From Panopea generosa (Eukaryota > Mollusca > Bivalvia > Adapedonta > Hiatellidae), in assembly GCA_029582155.1 (NCBI GenBank), contig CM055908.1, positions 19,073,406 to 19,137,405 of the forward strand: DNA of 64,000 nt. The letters are read 5' to 3'. The translations under genes were made by a program, and so were the position numbers. Each line of letters starts with the position of its first letter. Position 1 is the stretch's first letter. Below the pieces are notes generated by a model. It was not told the DNA's origin and did no database searches. It was given only the letters and a program-made list of their open reading frames with translations. Shown here one piece after another: positions 20,101-33,505 of this stretch.

Positions 20101-23100
20101 TATATAATAGCCGTCTGTACTTTAAAAGGTTGATATAAAATAACCCTCTGTTATTCATACAGTTGATATTTAATACCCGTCTGTACTTCATATAGCTGAT
20201 ATATAATACCAGTCTGTACTATAAACAATTGATATATAATACACGTCTGTACTTTATATAGTTGAAATATGATACACGTCGGTACTTCATATAGTTGATA
20301 TATAATACCCGTCTGTACTTAATATAGTTGATATATAATAGCAGTCTTTGCTTTATATAGTTGATATATAATACCCGTCTGTACATTATATAGTTGATAT
20401 TTAATACCAGTATGTACTTTATATAGTTGAAATATGATACCCGTCTGTACTCTATATAGTTGATTTATAATACCCGTCTGTACATAATATTGTTGATATA
20501 TAATACCTGTCTGTACTATATATAGTTGATTTATAATACCGTCTGTATATTATATAGTTGATTTATAATACCTGTCCGTACTATATAAAGTTGATGTATG
20601 ATACCCGTCTGTATATTATAAAGTTGATATTTAATACACGTCTGTACTCTATATAGTTGATATATAATACCCATCTGTACTTTATATAGTTGAAATATGA
20701 TACCCGTCTGTACTTTATATATCTGATATATAATACCCGTCTGTATATTATATAGTTGAAATATGATACCTGTCTGTACTTTATATAGTTGATTTATAAT
20801 ATCCGTCTGTATATTATATAGTTAATTTATAATACATGTCTGTACTATATATAGTTCATATGTGATACCCGTCTGTATATTATAAAGTTGATATATAATA
20901 CACGTCTGTACTTTATATAGTTGATATATAATACCCGTCTGTACTTTATACATCTGATATATGATACCCAACTGTATTTTATATAGTTGAAATATGATAC
21001 CCGTTTGTACTTTATATAGTTGATTTATAATACCCGTCTGTACATTATATAATTGATATATAATACCTGTCTGTACTATATATAGTTGATATATGATACC
21101 CGTCTGTATATTATAAAGTTGATATATAATACACGTCTGTACTTTATATAGTAGATATATAATACCCGTCTGTACTTTATACAGTTGAAATATGATACCC
21201 GTCTGTACTTTATATATCTGATATATGATACCCGTCTGTACTTTATATAGCTGATTTATAATACCTGTCTGTACTTCATTTAGTTGATATATAATACCCG
21301 TCTGTACTTCATATAGTTGATATATAATAGCCGTCTTTGCTTCATATAATTAATATATAATAGCCGTCTTTACTTCATATAGTTGATATATAATATCCGT
21401 CTATCTTTTATATATTTGATTTATAATATCCGTCTGTACTTCTTATAGTTGATATATAAAAGTCGTCTTTGCTTCATATAGTTGATAATAATAGCCGTCT
21501 GTACTTCATATAGTTGATATATAATAGCCATCTTTGCTTCATATAGTTGATATATAATAGCTGTCTTTGCTTTATATAGTTGATATATAATAGCCGTATT
21601 TGCTTCATATAGTTAATATATAATAGCCGTCTTTGCTTCATATAGTTGATATATAATACCCGTCTGTACTTCATATAGTTGATATATAATAGCCGTTCTT
21701 GCTTCATATAGTAGATATATAATACCCGTCTGTACTTCATATAGTTGATATATAATAGCCGTCTTTGCTTCATATAGTTGATATATAATACCCGTCTGTA
21801 CTTCATATAGTTGATATATAATAGCCGTCTTTGCTTCATATAGTTGATATATAATAGCCGTCTTTGCTTCATTTAGTTGATATATAATAGCCGTCTTTGC
21901 TTCATATAGTTGATATGTAAAACCCGTCTGTACTTCATATAGTTGATATATAATACCCGTCTGTACTTTATATAGTTGAAATATGATACCCGTCTGTACT
22001 TTATATATCTGATATATGAAACCCGTCTGTATATAATATAGTTGATTTATTTTACCTGTCTGTACTATATATAGTTGATATATGATACCCGTCTGTATAT
22101 TATAAAGTTGATATATAATACCTGTCTGTATATTATATAGTTGATTTATAATACCTGTCTGTACTATATAAAGTTGATATATGATACCCATCTGTATATT
22201 ATAAAGTTGATATGTAGTACACGTCTGTACTTTATATAGTTGATATAATTATAATACCCGTATGTACTTTGTATAGTTGAAATATGATACCTGTCTATAC
22301 TTTATATATCTGATATATGATACCCGTCTGTACTTTATATACTTAAAATATGATACCCTTCTGTACTTTATATAGTTGATTTATAATACCCGTCTGTATA
22401 TTATATAGTTGATTTATAATACCTGTCTGTACTATATGTAGTTGATATATGATACCCGTCTGTATATTATAAAGTTGATATATAATACACGTCTGTACTT
22501 TATATAGTTGAAATATGATACCCGTCTGTACTTTATATAGTTGATTTATAATACCAGTCTGTATATTATATAGTTGATTTATAATATATGTCTGTACTAT
22601 ATATAGTTCATATGTGATACCCGTCTGTACTTCATATAGTTGATATATAATAGCCGTCTTTGCTTCATATAGTTGATATATAATAGCCGTCTTTGCTTCA
22701 TTTAGTTGATATATAATAGCCGTCTTTGCTTCATATAGTTGATATGTAAAACCCGTCTGTACTTCATATAGTTGATATATAATACCCGTCTGTACTTTAT
22801 ATAGTTGATATATAATACCCGTCTGTACTTTATATAGTTGAAATATGATACCCGTCTGTACTTTATATATCTGATATATGAAACCCGTCTGTATATTATA
22901 TAGTTGATTTATTTTACCTGTCTGTACTATATATAGTTGATATATGATACCCGTCTGTATATTATAAAGTTGATATATAATACACGTCTGTACTTTATAT
23001 AGTTGAAATATGATACCCGTCTGTACTTTATATAGTTGATTTATAATACCCGTCTGTATATTATATAGTTGATTTATAATACCTGTCTGTACTATATATA

Positions 23101-26100
23101 GTTGATATATGATACCCATCTGTATATTATAAAGTTGATATGTAGTACACGTCTGTACTTTATATAGTTGATATAATTATAATACCCGTATATACTTTGT
23201 ATAGTTGAAATATGATACCTGTCTGTACTTTATATATCTGATATATGATACCCGTCTGTACTTTATATAGTTGAAATATGATACCCGTCTGTACTTTATA
23301 TAGTTGATTTATAATACCCGTCTGTATATTATATACTTGATTTATAATACCTGTCTGTACTATATAAAGTTGATATATGATACCCGTCTGTATATTATAA
23401 AGTTGATATATACTACACGTCTGTACTTTATATAGTTGATATATAATACCCGTCTGTACTTTATATAGTTGAAATATGATACCCGTCTGTACTTTATATA
23501 TCTGATATATGATACCCGTCTGTACTTTATATAGTTAAAATATGATACCCTTCTGTACTTTATATAGTTGATTTATAATACCCGTCTGTATATTATATAG
23601 TTGATTTATAATACCTGTCTGTACTATATGTAGTTGATATATGATACCCGTCTGTTTATTATAAAGTTGATATATAATACACGTCTGTACTTTATATAGT
23701 TGAAATATGATACCCGTCTGTACTTTATATAGTTGATTTCTAATACCCGTCTGTATATTATATAGTTGATTTATAATACATGTCTGTACTATATATAGTT
23801 CATATGTGATACCCGTCTGTATATTATAAAGTTGATATATAATACACGTCTGTACTTTATATAGTTGATATATATTACCCGTCTGTATATTATAAAGTTG
23901 ATATATAATATCTGTCTGTACTATATAAAGTTCATATATGATACCCGTCTGTATATTATAAAGTTGGTATATAATACACGTCTGTACTTTATATAGTTGA
24001 AATATAGGAAATCCGTCTGTACTTTATATAGTTGATTTATAATACCCGTCTGTATATTATATAGTTGATTTATAATACATGTCTGTACTATATATAGTTG
24101 GCATATGATACCCGTCTGTATATTATAAAGTTGATATATAATACACGTCTGTACTTTATAAAGTTGATATATAATACCCGTCTGTACTTTATACATCTGA
24201 TATATGATACCCATCTGTACTTTATATAGTTGAAATATGATACCCGTTTGTACTTTATATAGTTGATTTATAGTACCCGTCTGTACATTATATGATTGAT
24301 ATATAATACCTGTCTGTACTATATATAGTTGATATATGATACCCGTCTGTATATTATAAAGTTGATATATAATACACGTCTGTACTTTATATAATTGATA
24401 TATAATACCCGTCTGTACTTTATATAGTTGAAATATGATACCCGTCTGTACTTTATATATCTGATATATGATACCCGTCTGTACTTTATATAGTTGATTT
24501 ATAATACCCGTCTGTACATTATATAATTGATATATAATACCTGTCTGTACTATATATAGTTGATATATGATACCCGTCTGTATATTATAAAGTTGATATA
24601 TAATACACGTCTGTACTTTATATAATTGATATATAATACCCGTCTGTACTTTATATAGTTGAAATATGATACCCGTCTGTACTTTATATATCTGATATAT
24701 GATACCCGTCTGTACTTTATATAGTTGATTTATAATACCCGTCTGTACATTATATAATTGATATATAATACCTGTCTGTACTATATATAGTTGATATATG
24801 ATACCCGTCTGTATATTATAAAGTTGATATATAATACATGTCTGTACTTTATATAGTTGATATATGATACCCGTCTGTACTTTATACAGTTGAAATATGA
24901 TACCCGTCTGTACTTTATATATCTGATATATGATACCCGTCTGTACTTTATATAGTTGAACTATGATACCCGTCTGTACTTTATACATCTGATAAACGAT
25001 ACCCGTCTGTACTTTATATATTTGAATATGATACCCGTCTGTAGTTTATACATCTAATATTTGATACTCGTCTGTACTTTATATAGTTTCTATATGATAC
25101 CCGTCTGTACTTTATATATTTGATATATGATACCCGTCTGTACTTTATATAGTTGCTATGTTGCTATATAATACCCGTCTGTAGTTTATATATTTGATAT
25201 ATATTACCTGTCTGTACTTTATATAGTTGAAATATGATACCCGTCTGTATTTATACATCTGATATATGATACCCGTCTGTACTTCATGCATCTGATATAT
25301 AATACACGTCTGTACTTTATATAGTACATATATAATACATGTATGTACTTTATATAGTTGAAATATGATACCCGTCTGTATTTATAAATCTGATATATGA
25401 TACCCGTCTGTACTTTATACATCTGATATATAATACACGTCTGTACTTAATATAGTTGATATATAATGCATGTCTGTACTTTACACAGTTGCTATATGAT
25501 ACCCGTCTGTACTTTATAAATCTGATATATGATACCCGTCTGTACTTTATAAATCTGATATATGATACCCGTCTGTACTTTATATAGTTGATATATAATA
25601 GCCGTCTTTGCTTCATATAGTTTATATATAATAACCGTCTGTACTTTAAAAGGTTGATATATAATAACCGTCTGTACTTCATACAGTTGATGTATAATAC
25701 CCGTCTGTACTTCATATAGCTGATATATAATACCAGTCTGTACTATAAACAATTGATAAATAATACACGTCTTTTCTTTATATAGTTGAAATATGATACC
25801 CGTCTGTACTTCATATAGTTGATATATGATACCCGTCTGTTATTCATATAGTTGATATATAATAGCCGTCTTTGGTTTATATAGTTGATATATAATACCC
25901 GTCTGTACATTATATAGTGGAAATATGATACCCGTCTGTACTTTATATAGTTGATTTATAATACCTGTCTGTACATTATATAATTGATATATAATACCTG
26001 TCTGTACTATATATAGTTGATATATGATACCCGTCTGTGTATTATAAAGCTGACTTATAATACCTGTCTGTATTATATAAAGTTGATATATGATACCCGT

Positions 26101-27669
26101 CTGTATATTATAAAGTTGATATATAATACCAGTCTGTACTTTATATAGTTGAAATATGATACCCGTCTGTACTTTATATAGTTGATTTATAAGACCCGTC
26201 TGTATATTATATAATTAATTTATAATACCTGTCTGTACTATATATAGTTGATATATGATACCCGTCTGTATATTATAAAGTTGATATATAATACCAGTCT
26301 GTACTTTACATAGTTGATTTATAATACCCGTTTGTATATTATATAGTTGATTTATAATACCTGTCTGTACTTTATATAGTTGATATATGATACCCGTCTG
26401 TATATTATAAAGTTGATATATAATACACGTCTGTACTTTATATAGTTGATATATGATACCCGTCTGTACTTTATATAGTTCTAAAATATAGTACTAGTCT
26501 GTACTTTATATAGTTGAAATATTATACCCGTCTGTACTTTATACATCTGTTATATGGTACCCGTCTGTACTTTATATAGTTGAAATATGATATCCGTCTG
26601 TACTTTACATAGTTGATTTATAATACCCGTCTGTATATTATATAGTTGATTTATAATACCTGTCTGTACTATATATAGTTGATATATGATACCCGTCTGT
26701 ATATTATAAAGTTGATATATAATACACTTTATATAGTTGATATATGATACCCGTCTGTACTTTATATAGTTGAAATATGGTACTCGTCTGTACTTTATAT
26801 AGTTGAAATATTATACCCGTCTGTACTTTATACATCTGGTATATGGTACCCGTCTGTACTTTATATAGTTGAAATATGTTACCCGTGTGTACTTTATACA
26901 TCTGATATATGATACCATCTGTACTTTATATAGTTGAAATATGATTCCTGTGTGTACTTTATATAGTTGATATATGATACCCGTCTGTACTTTATATACT
27001 TGCTATGTTGCTTTATAATACCCGTCTGTACTTTATATATTTGATATATATTACCCGTCTGTACTTTATATAGTTGAAATATGATACCCGTCTGTATTTA
27101 TACATCTGATATATGACACCCGTCTGTACTTCATACATCTGATTTATAATACACGTCTGTACTTTATATAGTTGATATATAATACACATCTGTACATCAT
27201 ATAGTTGAAATTTGATACCCGTCTGTACTTTATATATCTGATATATAATACATGTCTGTACTTTATATAGTTGATATATAATACACGTCTGTACTTTACA
27301 TAGTTGCTATATGATACCCGTCTGTACTTTATAAATCTGATATATGATACCCGTCTGTACTTTATAAATCTGATATATGATACCCGTCTGTACTTGATAT
27401 TGTTGATATATAATACCCGTCTGTACTTTATACATCTGATATATAATGCCCGTGTGTACTTTATACATCTAATATATAATACATTTCTGTACTTTATATA
27501 GTTGCTATATGATACCCGTCTGTACTTTATACATCTGATATATGATACCCGTCTTTACTTTATCATCTGATATATTATACTCGTCTGTACGTTATATAGT
27601 TGATATATGATACCCGTCAGTACTTTATATAGTTGATATATAATACCCGTCTGTACTTCATATAATTTG
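17200..27669. repeat. 33-bp satellite array, about 317 units (10.5 kb)
   Basis: Each unit is 33 bp: 'ccgtctgtactttatatagt' followed by 'tgatatataatac'. Several monomer types alternate: the common type; 'cgtctttgcttcatatag' (dense at 18590-18870 and 21440-21920); 'gtctgtatattataaag'; 'ttatatatctgatatatg'; and 'tatagttgaaatatgata'. Higher-order structure is clear: a 7-mer of 231 bp is repeated three times at about 24130-24822. Longer blocks also recur; for instance, the odd word 'ttgct(a/t)tgttgctttataa' sits near 19661, 25154 and 27000. Since 33 is a multiple of three, minus-strand frames stay open for up to 355 residues of an 11-residue repeat (YQLYKVQTGII and frame variants). These are not considered genes. 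Confidence 0.97.
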
Positions 27670-27779
27670 CTAAGCTACTGGTTCGTATACACCAAATACA
27701 TATATAGTTAAATTGAGTTGATCGTGAGAGAGTGATCATTGTTAGCATGAATAGGATAAACAGCATCAAGTTAACAAAT

Positions 27780-28140
27780 CATTAAATTCCTCAAACATTA
27801 AGAGTAGCTGTTCTTATTTAAAATCCTTTTTGACAGTAAATTGTCAGTTTTATTAACAATGGTTTCTTATTTGTATTCGGAAGATTAATCAATTAAAAAA
27901 CACTTGGTTTATCAAAATAGTATTTTGGAATGTACGCTTTCCTTAAATCGGTATAGAAAGGACATATCAAAATAAAATGATATTCATCCTCTATATCGTG
28001 TAAGGTATATAATGAGCATTTTCATCTGACATCTTTCAATATTCATATGTCTAACCGTTTCAAGATAGGTAATGTACTCATAAACAGTCAAACATCGCAA
28101 GATATCAAATCTTGACATTACATTTTAGATATTTCAATTC
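27780..28140 (-). pseudogene. LINE ORF2 C-terminal remnant, copy a
   Basis: Minus-strand frames, with shifts, give IERCQM, HDIEDEYHFILICPFYTDLR, AYIPKYYFDKPSVF and NTNKKPLLIKL. This is the zinc-knuckle-like tail of CR1/L2/Jockey-type LINE ORF2 (C..C...EDE.HF...CP.Y..LR). It lies immediately beyond the 33-bp satellite. Confidence 0.7.
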
Positions 28141-28199
28141 AGTGAATATAGTTAAGAAGCAGTCATTGAATTCAAGGTAATTTTAAGCATACACGTCTC

Positions 28200-28860
28200 A
28201 AAATATATATTTTGATGTATTACGCACTTGTCTTTTATTTGTAGATGAAACTAGATTTATAAATTTATTAATAGAGGGAAATGATATATATTTTCAATAC
28301 TTAGTTCTTGCTGTTCTATATTTGGGACAACATAAAAGAAAATGATACTTTGCTTCAACAACATTTAAGGCACAGAATTTGCGAATCCGATCGTCTCTTT
28401 CTACATGTGTATAATAGCTGCCTGATTCTATTTCTAAAGTATGGGCACTAAGACGTATACGTGTCAAATCTTTATGATTATCTTCGTTTGAAATAAAATC
28501 TAAGTAATCTTCATATGTAAAATCTACTTTCAACTTATTGTAATATTGTAGTTTTACCATAGTCTGTAAGTTTCAGCATAGCCTGAACAGATGCAGTCCA
28601 AGTTTGCATGTATTGGTCTCTAATTCTCTATTTAAATAAGATAGAATAAATTACATTTGGATTGAAATTTAGCCATATGTCTCCAAGTCTTAGGTTATTT
28701 AAGAACAATGCCATACATTTGGCCCAACATTTATTATTTTGAAAGTTACATTGTTCATTAAAAGATTTATACAAAATTGAAATCAGTTATCCAGTACACA
28801 ATGGAACGCTCTTTTTATGCTTCACAGATATAGGAACCTCAAAATATAACGATGACATTA
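28200..28860 (-). pseudogene. LINE ORF2 C-terminal remnant, copy b
   Basis: Reading leftwards: CWAKCMALFLNNLRLGD.W, then RIRDQYMQTWTASV, then the open frame 28560-28294 with LKVDFTYEDYLDFIS, TRIRLSAHTLEIESGSYY, RIRKFCALNVVEAKYHFL and CCPKYRTARTKY. After a frameshift it continues INKFINLVSSTNKRQVRN. This is the ORF2 region between the reverse transcriptase and the 3' end. Frameshifts and stops are present, so the copy is dead. Confidence 0.8.
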
Positions 28861-29246
28861 CATGATTTCATCTTAAGAGTTTGATACCTTGGACAGAGAG
28901 TTATATAAAAAGGTGAAAAATATATTTGTAAATATATATTTTATCTTAACAAGGGAGGATGTTATATTATTGTAGTTGGATTTTTTTTGTATTATATAAA
29001 AACATGAATTGGTTTATTTTTGTGAAGATGCAGTTAAAAAGATATGCAAATATCAAAGGTGTCAATTTAAGAAGATGTGATAGCAGAATACTTAGCCATG
29101 GACTTTGTGTCATTCAGAAATGTTAGATCGTGTTATTTGTAAGATATGTGCGTGTTAATTTAGAGTTAGTAAATAAGATTTTTTTATATGTCTCTTCAGG
29201 TTTGTCATAAAATGTTGGTGATGATATAATATTGTACGAAACCAAA

Positions 29247-29757
29247 CGGAACAGAACTTTTATTTAGAGTTGAGAATCGTAGCTCATCGTCATATACAAA
29301 CATATTTTAATGCATGTAATCCTATGTCTACAATTTAAAATATATAGTAACTGTTCTTCATAAATATTGGTGAGAGTGGTTTTAAACAAAATCGCTTTGC
29401 AAAATTTAGTAAAATAGCATTCGTCGAGCTGTATTAGTATATAAATAATGATATTTTTAATTACATATCTATGAACTATCATAGTATGAGAATTGTTACA
29501 CGTAATTTATCAGATTGTATCTGTATTTTTGTCCAAAATAATGCTTATTGTATTGACAACGATTTTCGGTTTGTATTTAATAAATCTATAAACTTAACCA
29601 TACTGGGTCGTCCGTTGTAATATGTTTGTATATATTCATCTCTTATTCGGTTGTAGATTGGACAAACAATGATAAAATTCATGTAGGTCCTTGATGGCGT
29701 GATTACAAACAAACTAAAATCGTTATGTACGGGTATGGAATATTCCACACTGTTCAT
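29247..29757 (-). pseudogene. LINE ORF2 C-terminal remnant with 3' end, copy c
   Basis: Open frame 29757-29545 gives YMNFIIVCPIYNRIRDEYI and GRPSMVKFIDLLNTNRKSL, and further left 'LLNFAKRFC' in another frame. The 3' end reads AATAAAAGTTCTGTTCCG (about 29265-29247), matching the AATAAAgtt.TGTTCTGTTC end of the copy at 55262. Confidence 0.75.
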
Positions 29758-29832
29758 GAAATGTTCTGTAATGACAAGTTGGTCGGCATGGAATGTTCAT
29801 GAAATGGTCTGTAATGATGAATTGGTCGGCAA
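29752..29832. repeat. Short tandem duplication, about 40 bp x 2
   Basis: 'gttcatgaaatgttctgtaa' plus 'tgacaagttggtcggca' is followed by a second copy with a few substitutions. Confidence 0.7.
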
Positions 29833-30019
29833 CGCTATAAAGCTAATCCTGAAGTGCAGACCATATATCTGATTACTTCAGAATCACCGTGTACAACGTA
29901 ACATAGATGTTGATCATGTAATCACCGTGTTTGCGTCATACACAGGAAGATAACTATATATTTTCTAAAGTGACTTTTCGCATTGCGGCACATATGAACA
30001 CTCCTCATCAGTACTGTAT

Positions 30020-30200
30020 GGATGGATTAGTGGTCCAGTGATTAAGGCATTGGACTGTGAACTCAGGAGTCGCAGGTTCAATCACCTGTCCTCCAACTAA
30101 AATACTTATCAGTCTTTCGGATGGGACTTCATCAAATATCGACGTCCCATGTATCGATGCTTAACATCGGACATGTAAAAGAATTATGCCTTTGTAAGTG
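30020..30200 (+). mobile_element. tRNA-derived SINE, separate family
   Basis: Head: TTAGTGGTCCAGTGATTAAGG (box A-like region) and GTCGCAGGTTCAATCACC (box B-like). The body then reads 'tctttcggatgggacttc' and 'cgacgtcccatgt', whose arms gggac...gtccc pair. That conserved 'cggatgggac.t...cgtcccatgt' block is shared by many invertebrate tRNA-SINEs (recalled, not searched). Confidence 0.65.
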
Positions 30201-31723
30201 ATAAACATGATTCAACACCTTTTGTTTGAAAATAGTAGCAACTTGAAACCATGAAACAGAAGGCTACTTCATTTTTCCATTTATTAAAGTGAACAAACCT
30301 TAAAACATCACATTTGTTATCAATTTATTTGGAAATAAAACAGTGAATTCAAAGTTAATATTAAAAATATCCAGCCCTCTAAACCCAAAAGAAAATATAC
30401 GCCAAAACGCATCTACGACAGTCTAGCTGGAAAAGATAAGGGGAGCATGCCCCTGGACCGTGCTACAACTGTGTCTGCACATTGATTCGGCCAAGCTACG
30501 CCTCTGGAATCATTTAATTTTATCGTATCATTATATAATGCAAGAAAACTCCTTTTACAACAATGTTACAATATATTTGCATATTACAAAAAAGGCAATG
30601 AATTGCATCAAAAGTATGAAGGTATTGGTAGAAAAACAAGCGAGTGTTATTAAGTTTTGGGTTCTATATCTGTTTTTTAGTTATTAAACGTTTTAGCGAG
30701 GAAAGACGCTTAACTTGTGGTTTAAAAAATAATTTATTTCTATTTATAATATAGAAATTGGGTTCGGCCACAAGGTCTTCCAACTTTAAATTCGACCCTC
30801 TCCGTGAGTCAGATGAGTGTTTAATATGGAAAAATATACACATGCAGAAAATGGGGATAATTGTTGTCAAAATCACCATCAGAGGAACGGGACATATCTA
30901 CGAGAATATGTTTAATAACACGAGGGCGTTAGTGTAGTTTCAAATCAATCGCTTTTAAGGTTACAGAGAATGTGCATGATATCAAGATGCACGGAAAACT
31001 TTAACCAGCATTTCTAAGTCGACTAATGGTCATAATTGGCATTAAATTCTACCAAGAGTTAATTAACTTGATTGTTTGATAACCCTGGTGCTTCATTGCA
31101 TTCCTCACTTGTGAAACAACAACTACACTAACGAAAGGCAATTCCAACAAACACCACTCCGATACCACATGTGTTATCACCAATGAAACAACGTATCTAT
31201 AGCATACCGGCCATGTTTTATATATATCGTTTATCAACATCTTCCGGTTATAATTCACACTTTACATCCAGGAGAACATCCAAAGTTATAATAGCACTTT
31301 TCAATGTTGAAATGTGTCCGGCCGACTATTCGGTCAGTTTCAAACTGTTGGTGATCAGATTTTAACGAGGGTCAATTTTTCATGTGTGGGTTGGTCATTA
31401 AATAACGGTCAGGGTCAGTTTTCAATGTTAAAAATTGATCACTCATCAGTTGAAGTGACCCATGGGGTTATTTTTCAATGGGGTCAAAATTTAATGTTAC
31501 ACCGGGTTTTTTTCTCGTTCCTTATAGACATGATATATTAAATAGATGGTAAATGTACTATTTTTCTGAGTTGAGTGATAAAACGAATCTTACGTTCGTG
31601 CTCATTTATTATTGAATTATTGAAAATCGTTGGCAAAAATGATATACCTCGCATAATATATTTTTGACGACTTGTTTAATAAATCCAATAATAAATGGTT
31701 AATCATGTAAGATTCTCTATATA
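30201..31723. other. Intergenic, nothing firm recognised
   Basis: Several open frames of 60-75 residues on both strands (30460-30687, 30664-30879, 31049-31258, 31171-31365, 31314-31541) overlap one another and lack family signatures. 31370-31500 has a short degenerate repetition of 'ggtca.ttttcaatg'. Confidence 0.35.
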
Positions 31724-32887
31724 TGACTTGTGAGAGTATTACATAAATCGGAGCGGGATGTAAAGTCGTTGGTCTCGCACACAGGGAGGGTCATCGTGAC
31801 TTGTGAGAGTATTACATAAATCGGAGCGGGATGTAAAGCCGTTGATCTCGCACACAGGGAGGGTCATCATGACTTGTGAGAGTATTACATAAATCGGAGC
31901 GGGATGTAAAGCCGTTGGTCTCGCACACATGGAGGGTCATCGTGACTTGTGAGAGTATTACATAAATCGGAGCGGGATGTAAAGTCGTTGATCTCGCACA
32001 CAGGGAGGGTCATCGTGACTTGTGAGAGTATTACATAAATCGGAGCGGGATGTAAAGTCGTTGATCTCGCACACAGGGAGGGTCATCGTGACTTGTGAGA
32101 GTATTACATAAATCGGAGCGGGATGTAAAGCCGTTGGTCTCGCACACATGGAGGGTCATCGTGACTTGTGAGAGTATTACATAAATCGGAGAGGGATGTA
32201 AAGCCGTTGGTCTCGCACACAGGGAGGGTCATCGTGACTTGTGAGAGTATTACATAAATCGGAGCGGGATGTAAAGCCGTTGGTCTCGCACACAGGGAGG
32301 GTCATCGTGACTTGTGAGAGTATTACATAAATCGGAGCGGGATGTAAAGCCGTTGGTCTCGCACACATGGAGGGTCATCGTGACTTGTGAGAGTATTACA
32401 TAAATAGGAGTGGGTAGTAAAGTCGTTGGTCTCGCACACAGGGAGGGTCATCGTGACTTGTGAGAGTATTACATAAATCGGAGCGGGATGTAAAGCCGTT
32501 GGTCTCGCACACATGAAGGGTCATCGTGACTTGTGAGAGTATTACATAAATCGGAGCGGGATGTAAAGCCGTTGGTCTCGCACACATGGAGGGTCATCGT
32601 GACTTGTGAGAGTATTACATAAATCGGAGCGGGATGTAAAGCCGTTGGTCTCGCACACAGGGAGGGTCATCGTGACTTGTGAGAGTATTACATAAATCGG
32701 AGCGGGATGTAAAGCCGTTGGTCTCGCAGACAGGGAGGGTCATCGTGACTTGTGAGAGTATTACATAAATCGGAGCGGGATGTAAAGCCGTTGGTCTCGC
32801 ACACAGGGAGGGTCATCGTGACTTGTGAGAGTATTACATAAATCGGAGCGGGATGTAAAGCCGTTTGTTTCGCACACAGGGAGGGTC
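31724..32887. repeat. 73-bp tandem array, about 16 units
   Basis: Unit starts 'tgacttgtgagagtattaca', continues 'taaatcggagcgggatgtaa' and 'agccgttggtctcgcacaca', and ends 'gggagggtcatcg'. Starts are exactly 73 bp apart and units differ by only a few bases (agtcg/agccg, cacaggg/cacatgg). It is notably GC-rich beside its surroundings. Since 73 is not a multiple of three, the open frames of about 63 residues recur every third unit and are artefacts. Confidence 0.97.
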
Positions 32888-32919
32888 GTAATGTCATTGA
32901 AAACCAGGCAGTGCTCCAC

Positions 32920-32996
32920 AGCGAGTTATATTCCAGAGTGAGTCATATTCCAGAGTGAGTTATATTCCAGGATGAGTCATATTCCAGAGTGAGTCA
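32920..32996. repeat. 17-bp tandem array, about 4-5 units
   Basis: Units of 'agagtgagtcatattcc' with t/c variation, lying just after the 73-bp array. Confidence 0.9.
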
Positions 32997-33505
32997 AACA
33001 CTTGAATGGAAAACGAAAACGAAATAATGAGACACAGTCTTGTAACATAAGCAAATAAAATCCGACGAATGGTGTAATAATGATAAATAATCGTTTTTAT
33101 CTTGGATATGATTTATTTTGATAACGTATATCACACGCATTCAGACATGCATACATCGTATAACAGCGTTGGTTGCTTAACGAGTAACTATTCGAGAAAG
33201 TTGATCCACCGCCGTAAAAATAACTTTGTTAAAATATTATGAAACATAATTGATGACATCATAGAAGAAACCCATTTACCTATTTTGATCAAGTGCAAAT
33301 GAAACACTATATAACGATTCCTTGAAACAAATCACACGTTGAAAATGTAAGAAAATATCATACTCGATTTTACTGAAATTGTTCTAAAGGGGTAATAACA
33401 TATGCACACCCCTAACGCCATCAAGCGCCTGTTTAAAAAAGTATTATAGTACCTGACAGTTCTAATGCAGCTTCATTGTTCCAAGAAATCTGATATGACG
33501 ACGGA
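32997..33505. other. Intergenic, nothing recognised
   Basis: No feature was recognised. Confidence 0.35.

Noticed and set aside
17200..27669. Many minus-strand open frames of 60-355 residues with an 11-residue repeat (YQLYKVQTGII)
   Set aside because: They are translations of the 33-bp satellite. Different frames give different 11-residue repeats and none continues outside the array.
31724..32887. Possible CRISPR-like array of regular direct repeats
   Set aside because: The 73-bp units are contiguous with no unique spacers, in a eukaryotic context.
31739..32897. Repeated minus-strand open frames of 63-69 residues starting MCARPTALHPAP
   Set aside because: They recur every few 73-bp units as a frame artefact of the tandem array.
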